DNA of 64,000 nt, taken from NCBI GenBank assembly GCA_025594325.1, contig JANHCV010000012.1:1302001-1366000 (forward strand), written 5' to 3'. The DNA comes from Blastocladiella emersonii ATCC 22665. Taxonomy: Eukaryota > Blastocladiomycota > Blastocladiomycetes > Blastocladiales > Blastocladiaceae. Position numbers and translations under genes: made by a program. The notes beneath the pieces were generated by a model, which had not been told where the DNA came from, ran no database searches, and saw only the letters and a program-made list of their open reading frames with translations. Below are positions 21,766-33,497 of the stretch, piece after piece. Position 1 is the first letter of the stretch. Each line of letters begins with the position of its first letter.

Positions 21766-22559
21766 CCATCATCATCATCATTATCATCGAGACGCTCGAC
21801 TTGACTTGATCGGGATCGGGATCGCGTCGGTCGCGATTCGGACGCGGGCGGGCGCGCGGCGCGGCGCGGCAGTGAGGTGCGCTGCGCGTGCGCGAGCCGC
21901 GCGCCGCCCACGGGAGCGGAACTAGGCGAGGTGAGGCGGTGAGCACACTCTGCAACCACGGAGCACCACGAGCGAGGCCACGCGTACCCGTTGGTTGATG
22001 AGGTTGATGAGGAAGGAGAGGAGCGCGCGGATGCGGACTCGCGGCGCGCGGCGCGACAGTGAAGGAGCGATGAACGAGCCGCCGCCGCTGCCGGCCATGG
22101 AACAGGCTACGCGAGGTGAGGTGATGAGCACAGTGCACGGCTCAGAGAGTCAGCGTTTTAGAGGCCAACTTGTTCGCCAGCACGGCCATCGTGGGCGAGA
22201 CCATGACGGAGCGAGTACTCTTCGATGGAGTGCACTGCCGTTCCTTCTCTCCGCTCATGCTGGTCGACGTGTTCCCGTAGAACGGCTCGCACTTGCTCAG
22301 GGTCACACAATCCTCAAGCATCATCGCTTTGAACCTCCCTCCACCTTATAATGCCAGTGCAGGGGACACATCGCGCCGACGGGAAGTTTGCCCTGTCGTC
22401 TGGTATCGCGGCGTTTCCAGATCCAGTTGCTGATCAAGGTCGTCTGCCTGGTCGCGCAGGGCGAGGGCTGATAGCGATGCGCATCCGCGGGAATAAACGA
22501 ACCCTGTCCACCACGGACGGCCACGTATGGATGCGTTGGGCAGGTTTCCAACGTGAAGG

Positions 22560-22855
22560 AGCGAGACACGAGAGAGAGTTTGACCATAGCCATGGCCATG
22601 ACAGTGGGCCGCGGCCATCGTGCACGGACAATGTTGCACCGAATTGAATCGGCCAGGGATACACGCTCAAGTATAGCGTACCCTTGTAACTACGCTTTTC
22701 CGGAGTCGTTAGGAAAGATTTTAGGAGATTGAGAAGTGAGGTCTTGCAAAGGATGAGCGTCGCTGGTAGATTTGACGCGGTGCAGCATTGTCCGTGCACG
22801 ATGGCCGCGGCCCACGGCCATGGTCATGGTCAAACTCTCTCTCGTGTCTAGCGAA
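22560..22855. repeat. Long imperfect inverted repeat
   Basis: The left arm (about 22563-22642, from GACACGAGAGAGAGTTTGAC to TGCACCGAATTGAATC) is matched on the opposite strand by the right arm (about 22766-22853). The arms are about 80 nt with few mismatches and a spacer of roughly 120 nt. It could form a strong hairpin, or be the remnant of a small palindromic element. Confidence 0.75.
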
Positions 22856-24150
22856 AGAGTACGCGGGGCGGAGCAAGCGTGCACCGACGCCTCCCCGCGA
22901 CCGCGCGACGCCCTGCCTCCGCCACCGTCCGTCCACGAGCGCAGGAGCGCTCAAGTGGACGTGGCAGCGAGCGGCGGCGGGCAGCGGCGGCGGGGGTGGC
23001 GTTGCGCAGTCGCGGTGGGGCTTGGGTGCACGGCGCGCGGGCAGGCGTGGGGGGCAGGGCGCACAGCGAGGAGGCGTACTGTTGCTGGCAGAGGATACGG
23101 CTGGGGAAGTCGCGCGCGGTGGCGGGCGGGGTTGACGGTGGCGGCGACGGTGGCGGTCGAGGCGCGGCGGATCGGGGCACCCGCGGCGGACGGGCGAGGC
23201 GAGGCGACGCGACACGGGGCACACAGCGACAGGGGGAGCTGCGCGGTTCGCGAGAGCCGTCTACGAGGGGGCGAGGAGAGGCTGCGGGCGTCGGCCGTTT
23301 TCTCTCGTGCTCGCAACGGTTGGCGGCGGCGGCGGGAGTGCGTCGCCGCAGCCGCCGTCCCGTGTCCTTTGCTGCCGCGGCGAGGAACGGCCGCCGCGCG
23401 GGACAAGGGCCGCCCCACTCGCGCGCTGTCGGTGCCAAAGTTTCATGCAGTGTGACGTCAAGAGTGTGAACAGGCAAGTCGGTGGCGCAGCGTTGGTGGA
23501 GCGGATGGCCGCGGCCGGCGCGCGGTGCGGGGCGGCCAAGTCGCGACTCGCAAGTCGGCGCGTGGCGCACCGCGCACGTGGCCAGCCACCCCGCTCTCGC
23601 GAGGCCCCGCTCATGTCAGCCCCCCGCTGATGCCTCAAAGATTTTACTTGAACCACCTAGACGCTTCGCGTCTGGTCTTCAATCGAGGACTTTAGCCCTC
23701 TGCCACGACGTGACGCGACGACCAACGTTCCCCGCCCCGTCCGCCCGCGCCGCGCGTAAAGCTGACTGGAAAGCTGACATCGACCCGCGCCTGAAATCGG
23801 CGAGAGTGGTACACGACGCGACGCCGCGCGTCAGATCTGAGTTGCGCGAGGCGAGTGTTCCTCGCGCACCTGGGCCCGTCGTTCGTCACGGCCACGTCGC
23901 CGTGGTTAAAGCTCCCGGGCGCTGCGGCCTCCGCGACTCGTAATGGGCGCACGCCTGCGGTGCTCAATGTTGCTGCTTGGAGTAACGATGGCGAGACGGT
24001 CCAGCACGGCTTGGGCAGCACACAAACATGGAGAGGGCGAGCATTGAGAGACGCGAGGGTTGACCAAAAATGATGTTTATGGACACAAATCGCCAAGAGG
24101 TGCGAGGAGCAGGGCGGAATTTTCTATACACACGAAGCACGAATTGCCGC

Positions 24151-26038
24151 TTACGCGGGCTGCTTGATGTCCTCGAGCGCGTGCGGGTCAGCGGCGCCCG
24201 CCGGCGGGGGCGCGCCGGTGCGGACGCGCGAGTTCTTGTAGCCGTACAGGCCGTAGATGAGGAGACCGATCGCCATCCAGATGATGACACGGAGGATGAT
24301 GATCCAGCCACTCGTGACGAGGAGGAAGAGACACGTTGCTGCTCCAAGGAGCGGGACGAGGTAACCGCCGGGAATGCGGAAGGGGCGGTGCAGATCAGGG
24401 CGGGTGTAGCGGAGGACGCCGGTCGCAACCGAGGTCATGAAGAACGCGGCCAGCGTGCCAGCGGCTGAAAATTTTTTAAATGAGAAGTATCGGGGTAGGA
24501 GTGAGATGGGAGTGAGGTGGGGGAGGGGTGGGAGCGAGGTGAAGTGTCAGTGATCGGGCAAGTTCGGAGTGACGTCATGTGGCGCAACACGTACAAGTCA
24601 CATCGCCGAGGACGTCGAGAGGGACGAAGCCGGACGAGAGCGCGACGATGGTGCCGGTGAGGAGGGTGGGGAAGATGGGGGTCTTGAACTTGGGGTGGAT
24701 GCGGGCGAAGATCGGGGGCAGGAGGCCGTCGTACGCCATCGAGTAGAAGACACGGGTCTCTGTAGGAGATGGTAGGTCGTTAGCCGAGTCCTCGAAATCG
24801 TCCAAAAGAGAGCAAAGAGACGTACGGCCGAGCATGCTGATGAGGATGACCGAGCTGAGGCCAGCGACGGCGCCGATGCTGATCGCGACCTTGAGCCACT
24901 TCATGCCGAGCTCGGCGACGACGTTGGAGAGCGGCGCGCTCGCCGGAATGTTCCGGAAGTTGACGATACCCGTAATGTTCATGGAGACGAGGATGTAGAG
25001 AACCGTGCAGACGGCCAGGGACCCGAGGACGCCGATGGGGACGTCGCGGGACGGGTTCTTGGTCTCGTTGGCGCAGGTCGAGACGGCGTCGAAGCCAATG
25101 TAGGCGAAGAACACCTGGGTCGCGGCCGTGAGCACACCGCTGAAGCCGTACTTGCCGTTGGGCTCGGCAGGGGGGATGAAGGGCTTCCAGTTGTCGGCGT
25201 TGATGTAGCCGAAGGTGGCGAACAGGAACAGGAGGACGGTGGCGACCTTGATGACGACGAGGGTGTGGTTGACGATGGCCGACTGACGGATACCAATCGA
25301 GAGGATGATGGTGCAGAAGATGGAGATGGCGATGGCGGGGAGGTTGACGACACCGCACGTCGCGCACCCGGCACCCGAAATGACGGCGCCCGTGTCCTCG
25401 TCAATCTGCCACGGGGCGGCGGTCCATGTGGTGCTGAACTTTTCGGTGCCGGTGATGACGGCGAGCAGCGACAGCAGGTAGGCACTCCATCCGACGGCCA
25501 CGGTGGCGGCGCCGACGAGGTACTCGAGCATGAGGTCCCACCCAACCAGGAACGCTAGATTGAAGGGAACGAAGGCATGGAGTCAGAGATCATGCCTGGA
25601 GTGGTAGGGAGCGGGGCGAAGGTCGCGAGTAGAGCCGAAACGAACCAAAGACCTCGCCGACAGCGGCGTAGGCGTACATGTACGCGGAACCAGACGAGGG
25701 GACAATGGACGAGAGCTCCGAGTAGCAGAGACCGGCAAATGCACAGGCGATACCCGAGATGACGAAAGAGAGGATAATGCCGGGGCCAGCGAAGTTGCGG
25801 GCGGCGCGACCCGTGATGACGAAGATGCCGGCGCCGATGATCTCGCCGATACCGAGCAGCATGAGGTCGAGGCCGGTCAGACTGCGGCGCAGGCCGGTCT
25901 TGGCGGCGTCGGCCTGGATGTCCTCGACACTCTGGAGAAGGGAAGGGCGAGAAGAGGGAGTCAGCCGCGAGGTCCGTGGCCGCCGACCGACCGTGCCGCC
26001 GAGAAACGCACCTTGCGGACAAAGAGATTTGCGACCAT
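24151..26038 (-). CDS. Cationic amino-acid transporter (APC superfamily, SLC7/CAT type)
   Basis: Five exons: 26038-26012, 25931-25646, 25554-24826, 24759-24595 and 24464-24151 (introns 80, 91, 66 and 130 nt), 506 residues. All junctions keep phase and rebuild family motifs: GEV-FAFLVGWDLMLEY across intron 2, MLG-QTRVFYSMAYDG across intron 3 and DVT-SAGTLAAFF across intron 4. The protein has an N-terminal LTGLDLMLLGIGEIIGAGIFV (TM1 with the GxG substrate loop), FAYIGFDAVST (TM6 region), and about 12-14 hydrophobic segments, ending in a short cytosolic tail. It resembles the CAT branch, which carries arginine/lysine at the plasma membrane or vacuole; substrate and location are inferred. The first exon encodes only nine residues, chosen for its CCACCATGG context. 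Confidence 0.9.
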
Positions 26039-27574
26039 GGTGGATACGTGTACGTGAGGGCTAGTCTCGGGTAGAGAGAGCCGATGGGTACAGGGAAGCG
26101 GGCGGAGAGGAGGGACGGGGGGAGCGCGCGGTACTTATGGCCGTCGCCGCGGCGGGGCTTCCATCGAAGAGGGACGGCTCCCGACCGCGGTGGTCGCGCG
26201 GACGCCACGCTGAGAGCCGGTGCGGTCGGCGGCGACGAGGAACCGCTTGCTCATGTGGTTCCGTGTGGCGACGCGCGCGGCGGCGTCGGTGGCCACGCGA
26301 CCGGCCTAGATCATTGAACGGGAATCGGAAGCGAGATGAGGAGTGCGCGCGTGGGCCGGCTTGCGCATTTCCCCTCAGCGGGCGGGGCAAGCGCGGCGCG
26401 CCGTGGCCGCGTGGGGACGCGCGGCCGAATGATAGCGCGGGGACGTGTGACCGCGCGCGCGAGATGAGGAGTGCACGCGCGTCGTGTGGCGCACACTCAA
26501 GACGGGGTCATGCGTCCCTGCGGCGCCACGGGCGACGCCACCGCTTGGGCTTGCTGCACGCTTGGCCACCGTGATCCCGCGCGCTGATCTCACCGAATTT
26601 CCCCGTTTTCAAGTCGCTTCGGCGCGCTGCCAAGTCACGCGCGCCTTTTCGGTCGCCCGCTGGCGCCACGGTCGGCCAATCATCGGCCCACCTCCCCCAC
26701 ATTCTGGCTGAATGAGATCCGCTCTCACCGCGTGGGCCGCATCACACGACCGCCGCGGGGAGCGACCAGCAGCTCGGCGCGCGCTGATTTTTCTTGCGCG
26801 GGGCCGCCCACCCGCTGCACCTTCCGGATCTGCGACTTGGCCTCGCGCGCGTGTCGTTTCAGGCCTCGGACTCGCACGCGCGCGCGCTGCTTGATCCCTG
26901 AACGAGGGCCGAGGGCCGAGGGCGTTGCCGACTCACCCGCTCCAACCATCTGTCCTCGTGTCGCTTCTCTCGGGGCGACGCCGCGCTCGAGAACTCGGAC
27001 AAGGGTCACAGACCCGAGCGAGGCGACAGCGAGAAGCTCCTCGGACTGCGCTCGCGGGTCCCACACCGAGCTCCGCGCTTCGACGAGGGTTCTCCGAGGC
27101 TTCGGCGCCGTCCATGTCCGCACGGCAGCAACAAGGGCGGCGACCATCGCCCACAGCGCGATCACACGGGAATCAGCTAATCTTGCGTCGCCATATGGGC
27201 CACTCTCGAGCACGTCAGCAACTTCTCGAGCGAGCCGAGCCAACGATGGACGTTTCCAGTTCGGTGAAATGAGGGCGGGCCCGTACGATTAACCTGCAAA
27301 AGTGTCTCCGCCAGCGTCTCGCGGCCCTCGAGCTCGCGTCCGTCGCGTCGACGCGTGGCGGTGGCTGAGCCACGTGACGCTCGGCTCCCCTCCGCTTTCT
27401 CGAGTTTTCCCGTTCGCTCGCTTCCCGCTCACCCACAACTACCTCATGAATCACTGTCGCCAGGCGCGGCCAACTCGCTGCATCCGCACGAGCCTGACGT
27501 CTCGACCACCTTTGCCGCAACCGTGAGCTGCCCCGCGCGCAGCCACCGCCGCCGCCCCGGCCTTGGCTCCGTCC
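26039..27574. other. 1.5-kb divergent intergenic region
   Basis: Lies between the divergent starts of the amino-acid transporter and the UBZ4 protein. Only GC-rich chance open frames. CACGTG occurs at 27371-27376 followed by ACGC. No gene recognised. Confidence 0.45.
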
Positions 27575-30459
27575 ATGACGACCATCTACATCTCAGACTC
27601 GGACGATGAGGCCAAACGCTTCCCGCCACCTTCTCGTACCCATGCGCCCGCACTGCCGACGACGCAGGTCGTGACGCTCTCGGACGACGACGACGACGAA
27701 ACCGAGTTGACCCCGCGTCCGCGTCGTCCGACCTCGGCTGCGTCACACGTCGTTCCAAAGCAGAGCGCTTCCCAACGACTCGCCGAGGACCTGCACGCGC
27801 TCCCCGACCTCATGTCGATGCTACCCGACGCGCGCGACCGACGCACCACGACGAAGCGCACCGCGTCGACCGTTCTGGGTTACAGCGACGTGCTTCTCTA
27901 CACTCCGCCACCGAAACCGGCGAAGCGTAAGCGCAAGTCCAAAAGGTCGACGGACGATGCCGCGCGTTCGTCGCCAGCAGTGGGCTCAACGGGTATGCGC
28001 GCACGTTCCTCGCTCATCATCCCGAGACGCTAAGCTCGAACCCATTCCCGCGTCTAGCTCGTCCGCCTGCCCCCATCATCATCCCCTCGTCGAGCCCCGT
28101 GGGGCTCTCCCCTTCGCCGCCGCAGAGTCCGCTCGGCGGGCCTTCGACTGGGCCGCGGCTTCTCGATGGCTTCGCCGCCGCCGACTACACGGAGCTTGAC
28201 CACATGGCCGTCGATACCTCGGGCTTCTCGCTGCTCGAGCAGTCCATTCTCATGTCGACGGCACCATCGACCAGTGGCGGCGCTGCTTCTTCATCCGCAT
28301 CCCGGTTTGCGGCGGAGCGGTCGCACCAGACGATCCCGACGCCACCGCTCTCGGCTTCTTCTTCATCGGCCGCTGCCACTACGCGTCGCGATCTTGCTCC
28401 AGAAGCAGCAGCACGGCGCGACCGCACCGCCGTGCGTGACGACGCCTTCTACGTCGACTCGGACGACGACGTGCCGCTCTCCTCCTCGTCCTTGTCATCT
28501 TCATCCTCCTCCTCCACCTCGCGCACCCTGCGGCCCGACAGCTCGCAGCAGTTTCCCGAACCCGCGCCGACCTCTTACCTCGAGTCCAACTACGTGCCGT
28601 GCGCCAACTGCAAACAGCGCGTCCGCCGCCTCGGCCTGCAGCTGCACCTCGCCAAGTGCAAGCCCAAGAAGAAGCCCGGCGCCGCCACCAAGCCGTCGGG
28701 CGGCCCGCAGCTCAGCCTGCGCGAGACGATTGCGCGCAACGAGGCTGCCGCGGCTGCGGCCGCCGCCGCGTCCGAGGGCGGGGCCCGGCTCCAGAAGGTC
28801 CCGCTCCAGTTCACCAACGCGCCCGTCCCCGTGCAGCAGTTTGGCGCACCGGCTCCGGTGCGGCGTACCGTGTCGCCCGCCGCGCCGACCTTCGTCCAGC
28901 AGCAGCAGCAGCACGCGCGGTGGGTCGCGTCGGGCGCGTGGCCGGCGCCTGATGACGACGACGACGTCGTCGAGGACTCGCAGCTCCCGCCGCCGTTCTC
29001 GCCGCCGCGCGCGCCCTCGCCACCACCACCACCGCCGCCGGCGCGGCTGTCGCCCGAGCGCGAGCCGTCGCCGGTACACATCGATGTGGATGTCGACGTC
29101 GACTTCCAGCTGCCGTCCGACTGCGACCTTGAGGCCATGATTCGCGAGGACCAGGAGGCCCGTTTGATCCTGACCCAACAACAACAGCAACAGCAGCAGC
29201 AGCAGCAGCAGCAGCAACCGCAGCAACGACAAGCCGAGCAGTTTGAGGAGTGGGAGCAGTACGCCCCGTCGCCATCGCCGCCCGCGTTCGTTGCGCCCGT
29301 ACCGCAGCCTCCTCCTCCACGGCCCGCGCAGCCGCATCATCACCAGCGACACCAGCAGCAACAGTTCTTCCCTCAGCAGCAGCAGCAGCACCAGCACCAG
29401 CGCCAGCACCCACCACCGGGCTTCGCATCGGCGGCTCCGATCCGCCCGCCGCAGCCCGGGTTCGCGTCGGCTGCGCCCGTGGCTCCCGCTCGTCCGCCAC
29501 CTGTTGTGCACCAACCGCCGCCGCCGCGACCGCCGCCAGTTCCGCCAGTCCAGCAGCACCACCAACAGCGCACAACGCCACCGATCGCGGCGCGCGAGCC
29601 CGTCACCCTGCGTCCGCCCGCGCTCCAGCACCGCGAGACGCCGCCCGTGCTCCAGCACCGCGAGACCCCGCCGGTTCCCGCGCCGCGCACGACGCCGCCC
29701 CTCGTCCCGCCGCGCGAGCCCGTCCCCGCGCGCCCACCGCCTCCGCACGCGCTTCGGCCTCCCGCGATCCAGCAGTTCCGCGCGCCAGCACCGCCGCCGC
29801 CGCCGCCGCCGCCGCTCCCGCTGCCCGTCGAGACGCCCGACGAGATCGACTTCGACATGGACTCGTCGTACACGCAGGCGGTGGGGTTCCGGCGGTCCGA
29901 GTCGCCTGCGGTGCACGCGCGCGGTGGGCCGCCCGCACCGCTTCCTCGATCAACGGAACCCGCTGTCGAGTGGCCGCAGCGCGCACCGCAGCAGCAGCAG
30001 CAGCAGCGGTCGATGGAGCCCGTGGTCGAGTGGCCGCAGCAGCGCGCACCGCCACCACGGGCGCCGACCCCGCCCGCGCCCGCCGTCAAAGTCAAGTCCG
30101 AAATACCCGCCGTGCGCCGCGGGCTCCCGCCGTCAGCGACGGGCGAGCTGCGGATGCCCAGCGGGTTCCGCGGACTCAGCCGCGACAAGGCGGCCATGAT
30201 CAAGAGCATGTTTGGAGACCGCGAGGACCAGTCGGGGCTCAACGCGCCAGCGCCGCCGCTCGTGCCGGCGGTCCGTGACCAGGCGGGCGGGTTCGGGGCG
30301 GGACCGGGTCTTGGGCGCGGTGGCGGCGCGGTGGGTCGCGGCGGGGCTGTTGCGGGGCGTGGCCGCGGAGGAGGGAGGCGGACTCCGGACGGCGGCGCTC
30401 AGCAGCAGGGACCGATGCCGGGGTTCAGGCAGTGGCGGGGCGCGGGCCGGCGAGGGTGA
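27575..30459 (+). CDS. SUMO-interacting, UBZ4 zinc-finger nuclear protein of unknown function
   Basis: Exons 27575-27992 and 28058-30459 (65-nt intron GTATGC...CTAG) give 939 residues. The N-terminus has two SUMO-interacting motifs, IYISDSDDE (residues 4-12) and VVTLSDDDDDE (32-42), and a third acidic one, FYVDSDDD. A basic patch KRKRKSKR is a likely nuclear signal. Residues 321-340 form C-x2-C-x11-H-x3-C (CANC...HLAKC), the exact UBZ4/RAD18-type ubiquitin-binding finger spacing. The rest is disordered: a 14-residue polyGln (about 29178-29222), polyPro, a conserved-looking GFRGLSRDKAAMIKSMFGD near residue 850 and an RGG-like C-terminus. Readers combining SUMO and ubiquitin binding act in DNA repair (SLX4, RAD18, SLF families), but no catalytic or SLX4 C-terminal domain is visible. 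The TTG-led longer frame is not used; the ATG at 27575 starts directly at the first SUMO motif. Confidence 0.75.
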
Positions 30460-30627
30460 CGGATAGCAGGATACAGAGTTATATAAATTATTTTCCGAGT
30501 TAAAAGTAAGCAAGCGATTCCTAGTTGATGACGGCGAGGGGAAGCGGCACGCTACATCGTGCCGCACCCGTATAGGTATAGTCGTGCGGGCGCGCCGAGT
30601 GGGGCCCTCCAGCGGAGCCCCCGTCGC

Positions 30628-32370
30628 TCACACGCCCTTGACGCGGCACACGAGCTCGTGCCAGAGCAGCATGCGGTCGAGCTGGGCGCCGCCGAGCATG
30701 CCGCTGTTCTCCTGGGCGCGGCGCAGGAGGTACGGGATCACCTCGTGCACGGGCCCGTACGGCAGGTACTTGAAGATCTTGAACCCCTGCGCGGCGAGCG
30801 CGTAGCCCGTCAGGTCGTGCATGCCCTTGAGCTGGCCGAAGAGCACACGGCCGGCGTCGGCCGGCAGCCCGAGGGCGCGCATCCGGTCGAGCGTGCGGAC
30901 CACCGAGTCGCGGTTGTGGCTCGCGACCATGAACGTCGCGCCGACGGCCGTCTCGCGGAGGACCGACTGGCGGTGGATCCGGGTGAGGACCGCGTCGACG
31001 CCCGCGTTGTACGAGGCGTGCGTCGCCTCGAGCGTGTCGTTGATGGGCGACGCGTACCCCTCGTCGGCGGCCTTGGCGCGCTCCGAGACCATGTACGCGC
31101 CGCGCACGAGTTTGGCGGCAAAATGCCAGCCCTGGCGCTCGGACATGGCGACGTCGCGCTGCAGCTTGGGCAGACCGGCCTTGAGGTACATCTGGTACGT
31201 GTTGTACACGACGGGCGCCCCGCCGTTGGCGCCGTTGAACTCGCGGCCCATGGCGAGCGCGACCGCGTCGATCGCGTCCTGGAAGTACGTCTGCTCGGCG
31301 TCGACCATGAGCCCGACGCCCAGCCGCTTGGCCTGGTCGCACAGCGCGCGCAGGCGCGTCACGAGGTGCGCGAACGACGTCACGTCGTCGGCGGCGACGC
31401 CGAGCGCGGCGATCCACCGCGGGCTCGGGTCCGAGGTCAGCGCGGCCACGAGGTCAGCGGCGTGCACGCGGCCGTCGCGGTCCGCATCCATGGCGTCGAA
31501 CAGCGCCGCGGCGTCGGCCGACGGGTACGCCGCGGTCCACGCGGCCTTGGTCAGGCCCTTGGTCGCCTCGCCCGACTCGAGCAGGCGGTGGGTGCGCGCG
31601 ATCGCGCCCGATACGGCGAGCAGGACGGGCGTCGGGCCGAGCGCCGTCACCTTGAGCGCGATGCACGATCCGGGCTCGCGCGCGGCCGCGTCGATGGACG
31701 CGACGAACAGGTCGCGGGCGTGGTCGGCCTCGAGCTCGTCCTTGGCGCGGACGGCCGCGGGGTCGGCGTCGGCGTTGGTCGTCTCGCCGATATCCGACTC
31801 GATGGAGATATCGAGGATCGACCCGATCCCCGCGGCCTTGAGCTCGGCCATCACCGCCGCCAGCTCGTCGAGGTCCTCGCCGCCGCAGAAGTGGGCAAAG
31901 AACGAGTGCTTGATGATCCAGTGCGCGAGCGGCGCGAGCCCGAGGCTCTCGGCCGTCGCCAGCAGCTTGGGCGCCGCGTCGACCAGCCACTTCCACCCGC
32001 ACGCCTGGTACACGGCGAGCGACGTGATCACGGACGCCGTCGACCGCGCCGCGAAGGGCGCGCGCAAGTCCACGTCCGCGTACAGGGAGCCCGACGGGAG
32101 CGACGCCCGCGCAGCACGCGCGAGGTCCGCCGGGTCCGCGAGCGCGAGCTGCACGCCCAGGTACACGCCGCCGGCGACGGTCGCGCCGGCTACGCCGAGG
32201 CCCACGGCGCGCACGGCGCGGCACAGCGGCGAGTGTGCGGGCTTAGCGGAGGCGCCCGCGGCGGCGGTGGCGAAGCCGCGAGCGGCAGCGGGAGCACGGA
32301 GCAGGGTAGCGGCCGTGGCCTGAGGTGGACGGGCGTAGGCCGCGCGGGCGAGCATGTGCGAGCGGTACAT
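30628..32370 (-). CDS. PUT1: Mitochondrial proline dehydrogenase with EF-hand
   Basis: 580 residues, single exon, starting at ATG 32370 with an Arg/Ala-rich mitochondrial targeting sequence (MLARAAYARPP, ARGFATAA). The FAD enzyme oxidises proline to pyrroline-5-carboxylate in the matrix/inner membrane. Family blocks are DISIES, ALKVTALG, LMVDAEQTYFQ, VYNTYQMYLK, KLVRGAYM, VASHN, FGQLKGM and the C-terminal YLLRRAQENSGML with the substrate-binding Arg pair. In the middle (about residues 290-302) DADRDGRVHAAD is a canonical EF-hand loop; this insertion occurs in animal-type PRODH and suggests calcium sensitivity. The ORF is open 106 codons further upstream but without similarity. It is divergent from GUP1, 1.1 kb away. 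Confidence 0.93.
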   Translation of the reverse strand: MYRSHMLARAAYARPPQATAATLLRAPAAARGFATAAAGASAKPAHSPLCRAVRAVGLGVAGATVAGGVYLGVQLALADPADLARAARASLPSGSLYADVDLRAPFAARSTASVITSLAVYQACGWKWLVDAAPKLLATAESLGLAPLAHWIIKHSFFAHFCGGEDLDELAAVMAELKAAGIGSILDISIESDIGETTNADADPAAVRAKDELEADHARDLFVASIDAAAREPGSCIALKVTALGPTPVLLAVSGAIARTHRLLESGEATKGLTKAAWTAAYPSADAAALFDAMDADRDGRVHAADLVAALTSDPSPRWIAALGVAADDVTSFAHLVTRLRALCDQAKRLGVGLMVDAEQTYFQDAIDAVALAMGREFNGANGGAPVVYNTYQMYLKAGLPKLQRDVAMSERQGWHFAAKLVRGAYMVSERAKAADEGYASPINDTLEATHASYNAGVDAVLTRIHRQSVLRETAVGATFMVASHNRDSVVRTLDRMRALGLPADAGRVLFGQLKGMHDLTGYALAAQGFKIFKYLPYGPVHEVIPYLLRRAQENSGMLGGAQLDRMLLWHELVCRVKGV

Positions 32371-33497
32371 GACTTGAGTCTGCGTGCAACAACCGGACGT
32401 TAGCCGATGCGGGCAGTCGGTGCGGGATACATGGTGCAGTACAGACCTGCTGCAAGAAGTTGTGGAGTCGAGGATGTTGGGGACGAGGGGAAGTCGAATC
32501 CGGAAGAACGGTCGGTCGACGGCGGCGTGCAGAGTTGCGATGGCGCGGGAGACAATCAAATTCGCGATGGTATGCACGGCGTCTCTCAAGTGTTGATACG
32601 TTGCACGGTAGTATGACGAGGGAGAGGGCGGGTCGGGCGCGGGCGGGGCCGGGCTCGCTTTATGTACTCTGGCCGTGGCCAACTCCAACTCCGAAACCAG
32701 TTACGCCGAGGAGCCGGTGCGTGCCGCCCGCCGCGGATTCTGCCCAGCGGCAAAGGAAGGAAGCGGTCAGTCGCTCCTGCTCCTCGCTCGCGACGGTCAA
32801 GTCCCGTCGGGGTCGGGTCAAGCCTGATGGGATGGCAAGAGGATCAAATCGGCGCGGTCGCTATACTTGCCCCCTCCCTCGCGCTGTCCCACGGCAGATA
32901 ATCTCGCGAAACTCATGATCGGGCGCATGGACGCGGGTGTGAGCGCAATCGCTCGTATAAATACGCGCGCGATGCGCGCCGCTGCGGCCGTGGCGGGTCT
33001 TTACGGCGGCTTCTCCCTCGTGGTCACTTGGGAAGCCCCAGCGCCGCTGCACGGCCCGGTCGATCATCGCTGTTGGCGACTGGCGGCCGTGGCCATCGCG
33101 ACGGCGACCGTCGTCGTCGAGGAGGAGCGTGAGAACGCGCGAGGGGAAGGAGGAGGCGGCCGGGACCACGGCCTAACCGCGGCCACGCACCAATAGCCGC
33201 GCCGTGCGATGGCGTGCGACAGCGTGGAATGCGTGCGGGTGATCGGGCCGCGTCGGCGTCGTGCACGGCGGCCGGGGACGCGCGGCGAGAAAAGTGTCTC
33301 GCGGGCGGCCGGAGACACTCGGCGACCGGCACGTGCGAAACGGGTGGGGCCGGCCGCTCGGGCAGGGGTGGCTCGGGAGATCTCGGCGGGTCCTCTGGGG
33401 ACACGTGCCGACGCGCCGGGTGGCGCAGGCCGACCTCGCGTCTCCGTTCTCTTCCCTCCCACTGCCACCAGTACAGCTCGCAGTACCACGAAGCTCG
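32371..33497. other. Divergent intergenic region PRODH / GUP1
   Basis: 1.1 kb with no supportable gene. CACGTG lies near 33405; otherwise GC-rich chance frames only. Confidence 0.45.

Larger units (their letters stand above)
21085..24150. other. 3-kb gene-free region with tandem and inverted repeats
   Basis: No coding sequence is supportable. It holds the PAK promoter (CCAAT-like CCATTGG at about 21383 and CACGTG at 21397), a short tandem repeat (21640-21765), a long imperfect inverted repeat (22560-22855), and GC-rich sequence with many chance open frames. A hairpin AGACGC-TTC-GCGTCT lies at about 23659-23673. Confidence 0.5.

Noticed and set aside
22788-23630. Several 100-240-codon frames on both strands
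   Set aside because: Mutually overlapping, Arg/Ala/Pro-rich, without similarity; region treated as non-coding.
23640-23705. Possible tRNA (GGTTCAAGT T-arm-like sequence on the minus strand)
   Set aside because: The T-stem does not pair and no acceptor stem or D-arm can be formed; only a short GACGC hairpin remains.
26712-27292. Overlapping open frames in the transporter/UBZ4 intergenic region
   Set aside because: No start context, family motif or splice logic; typical GC-rich noise.
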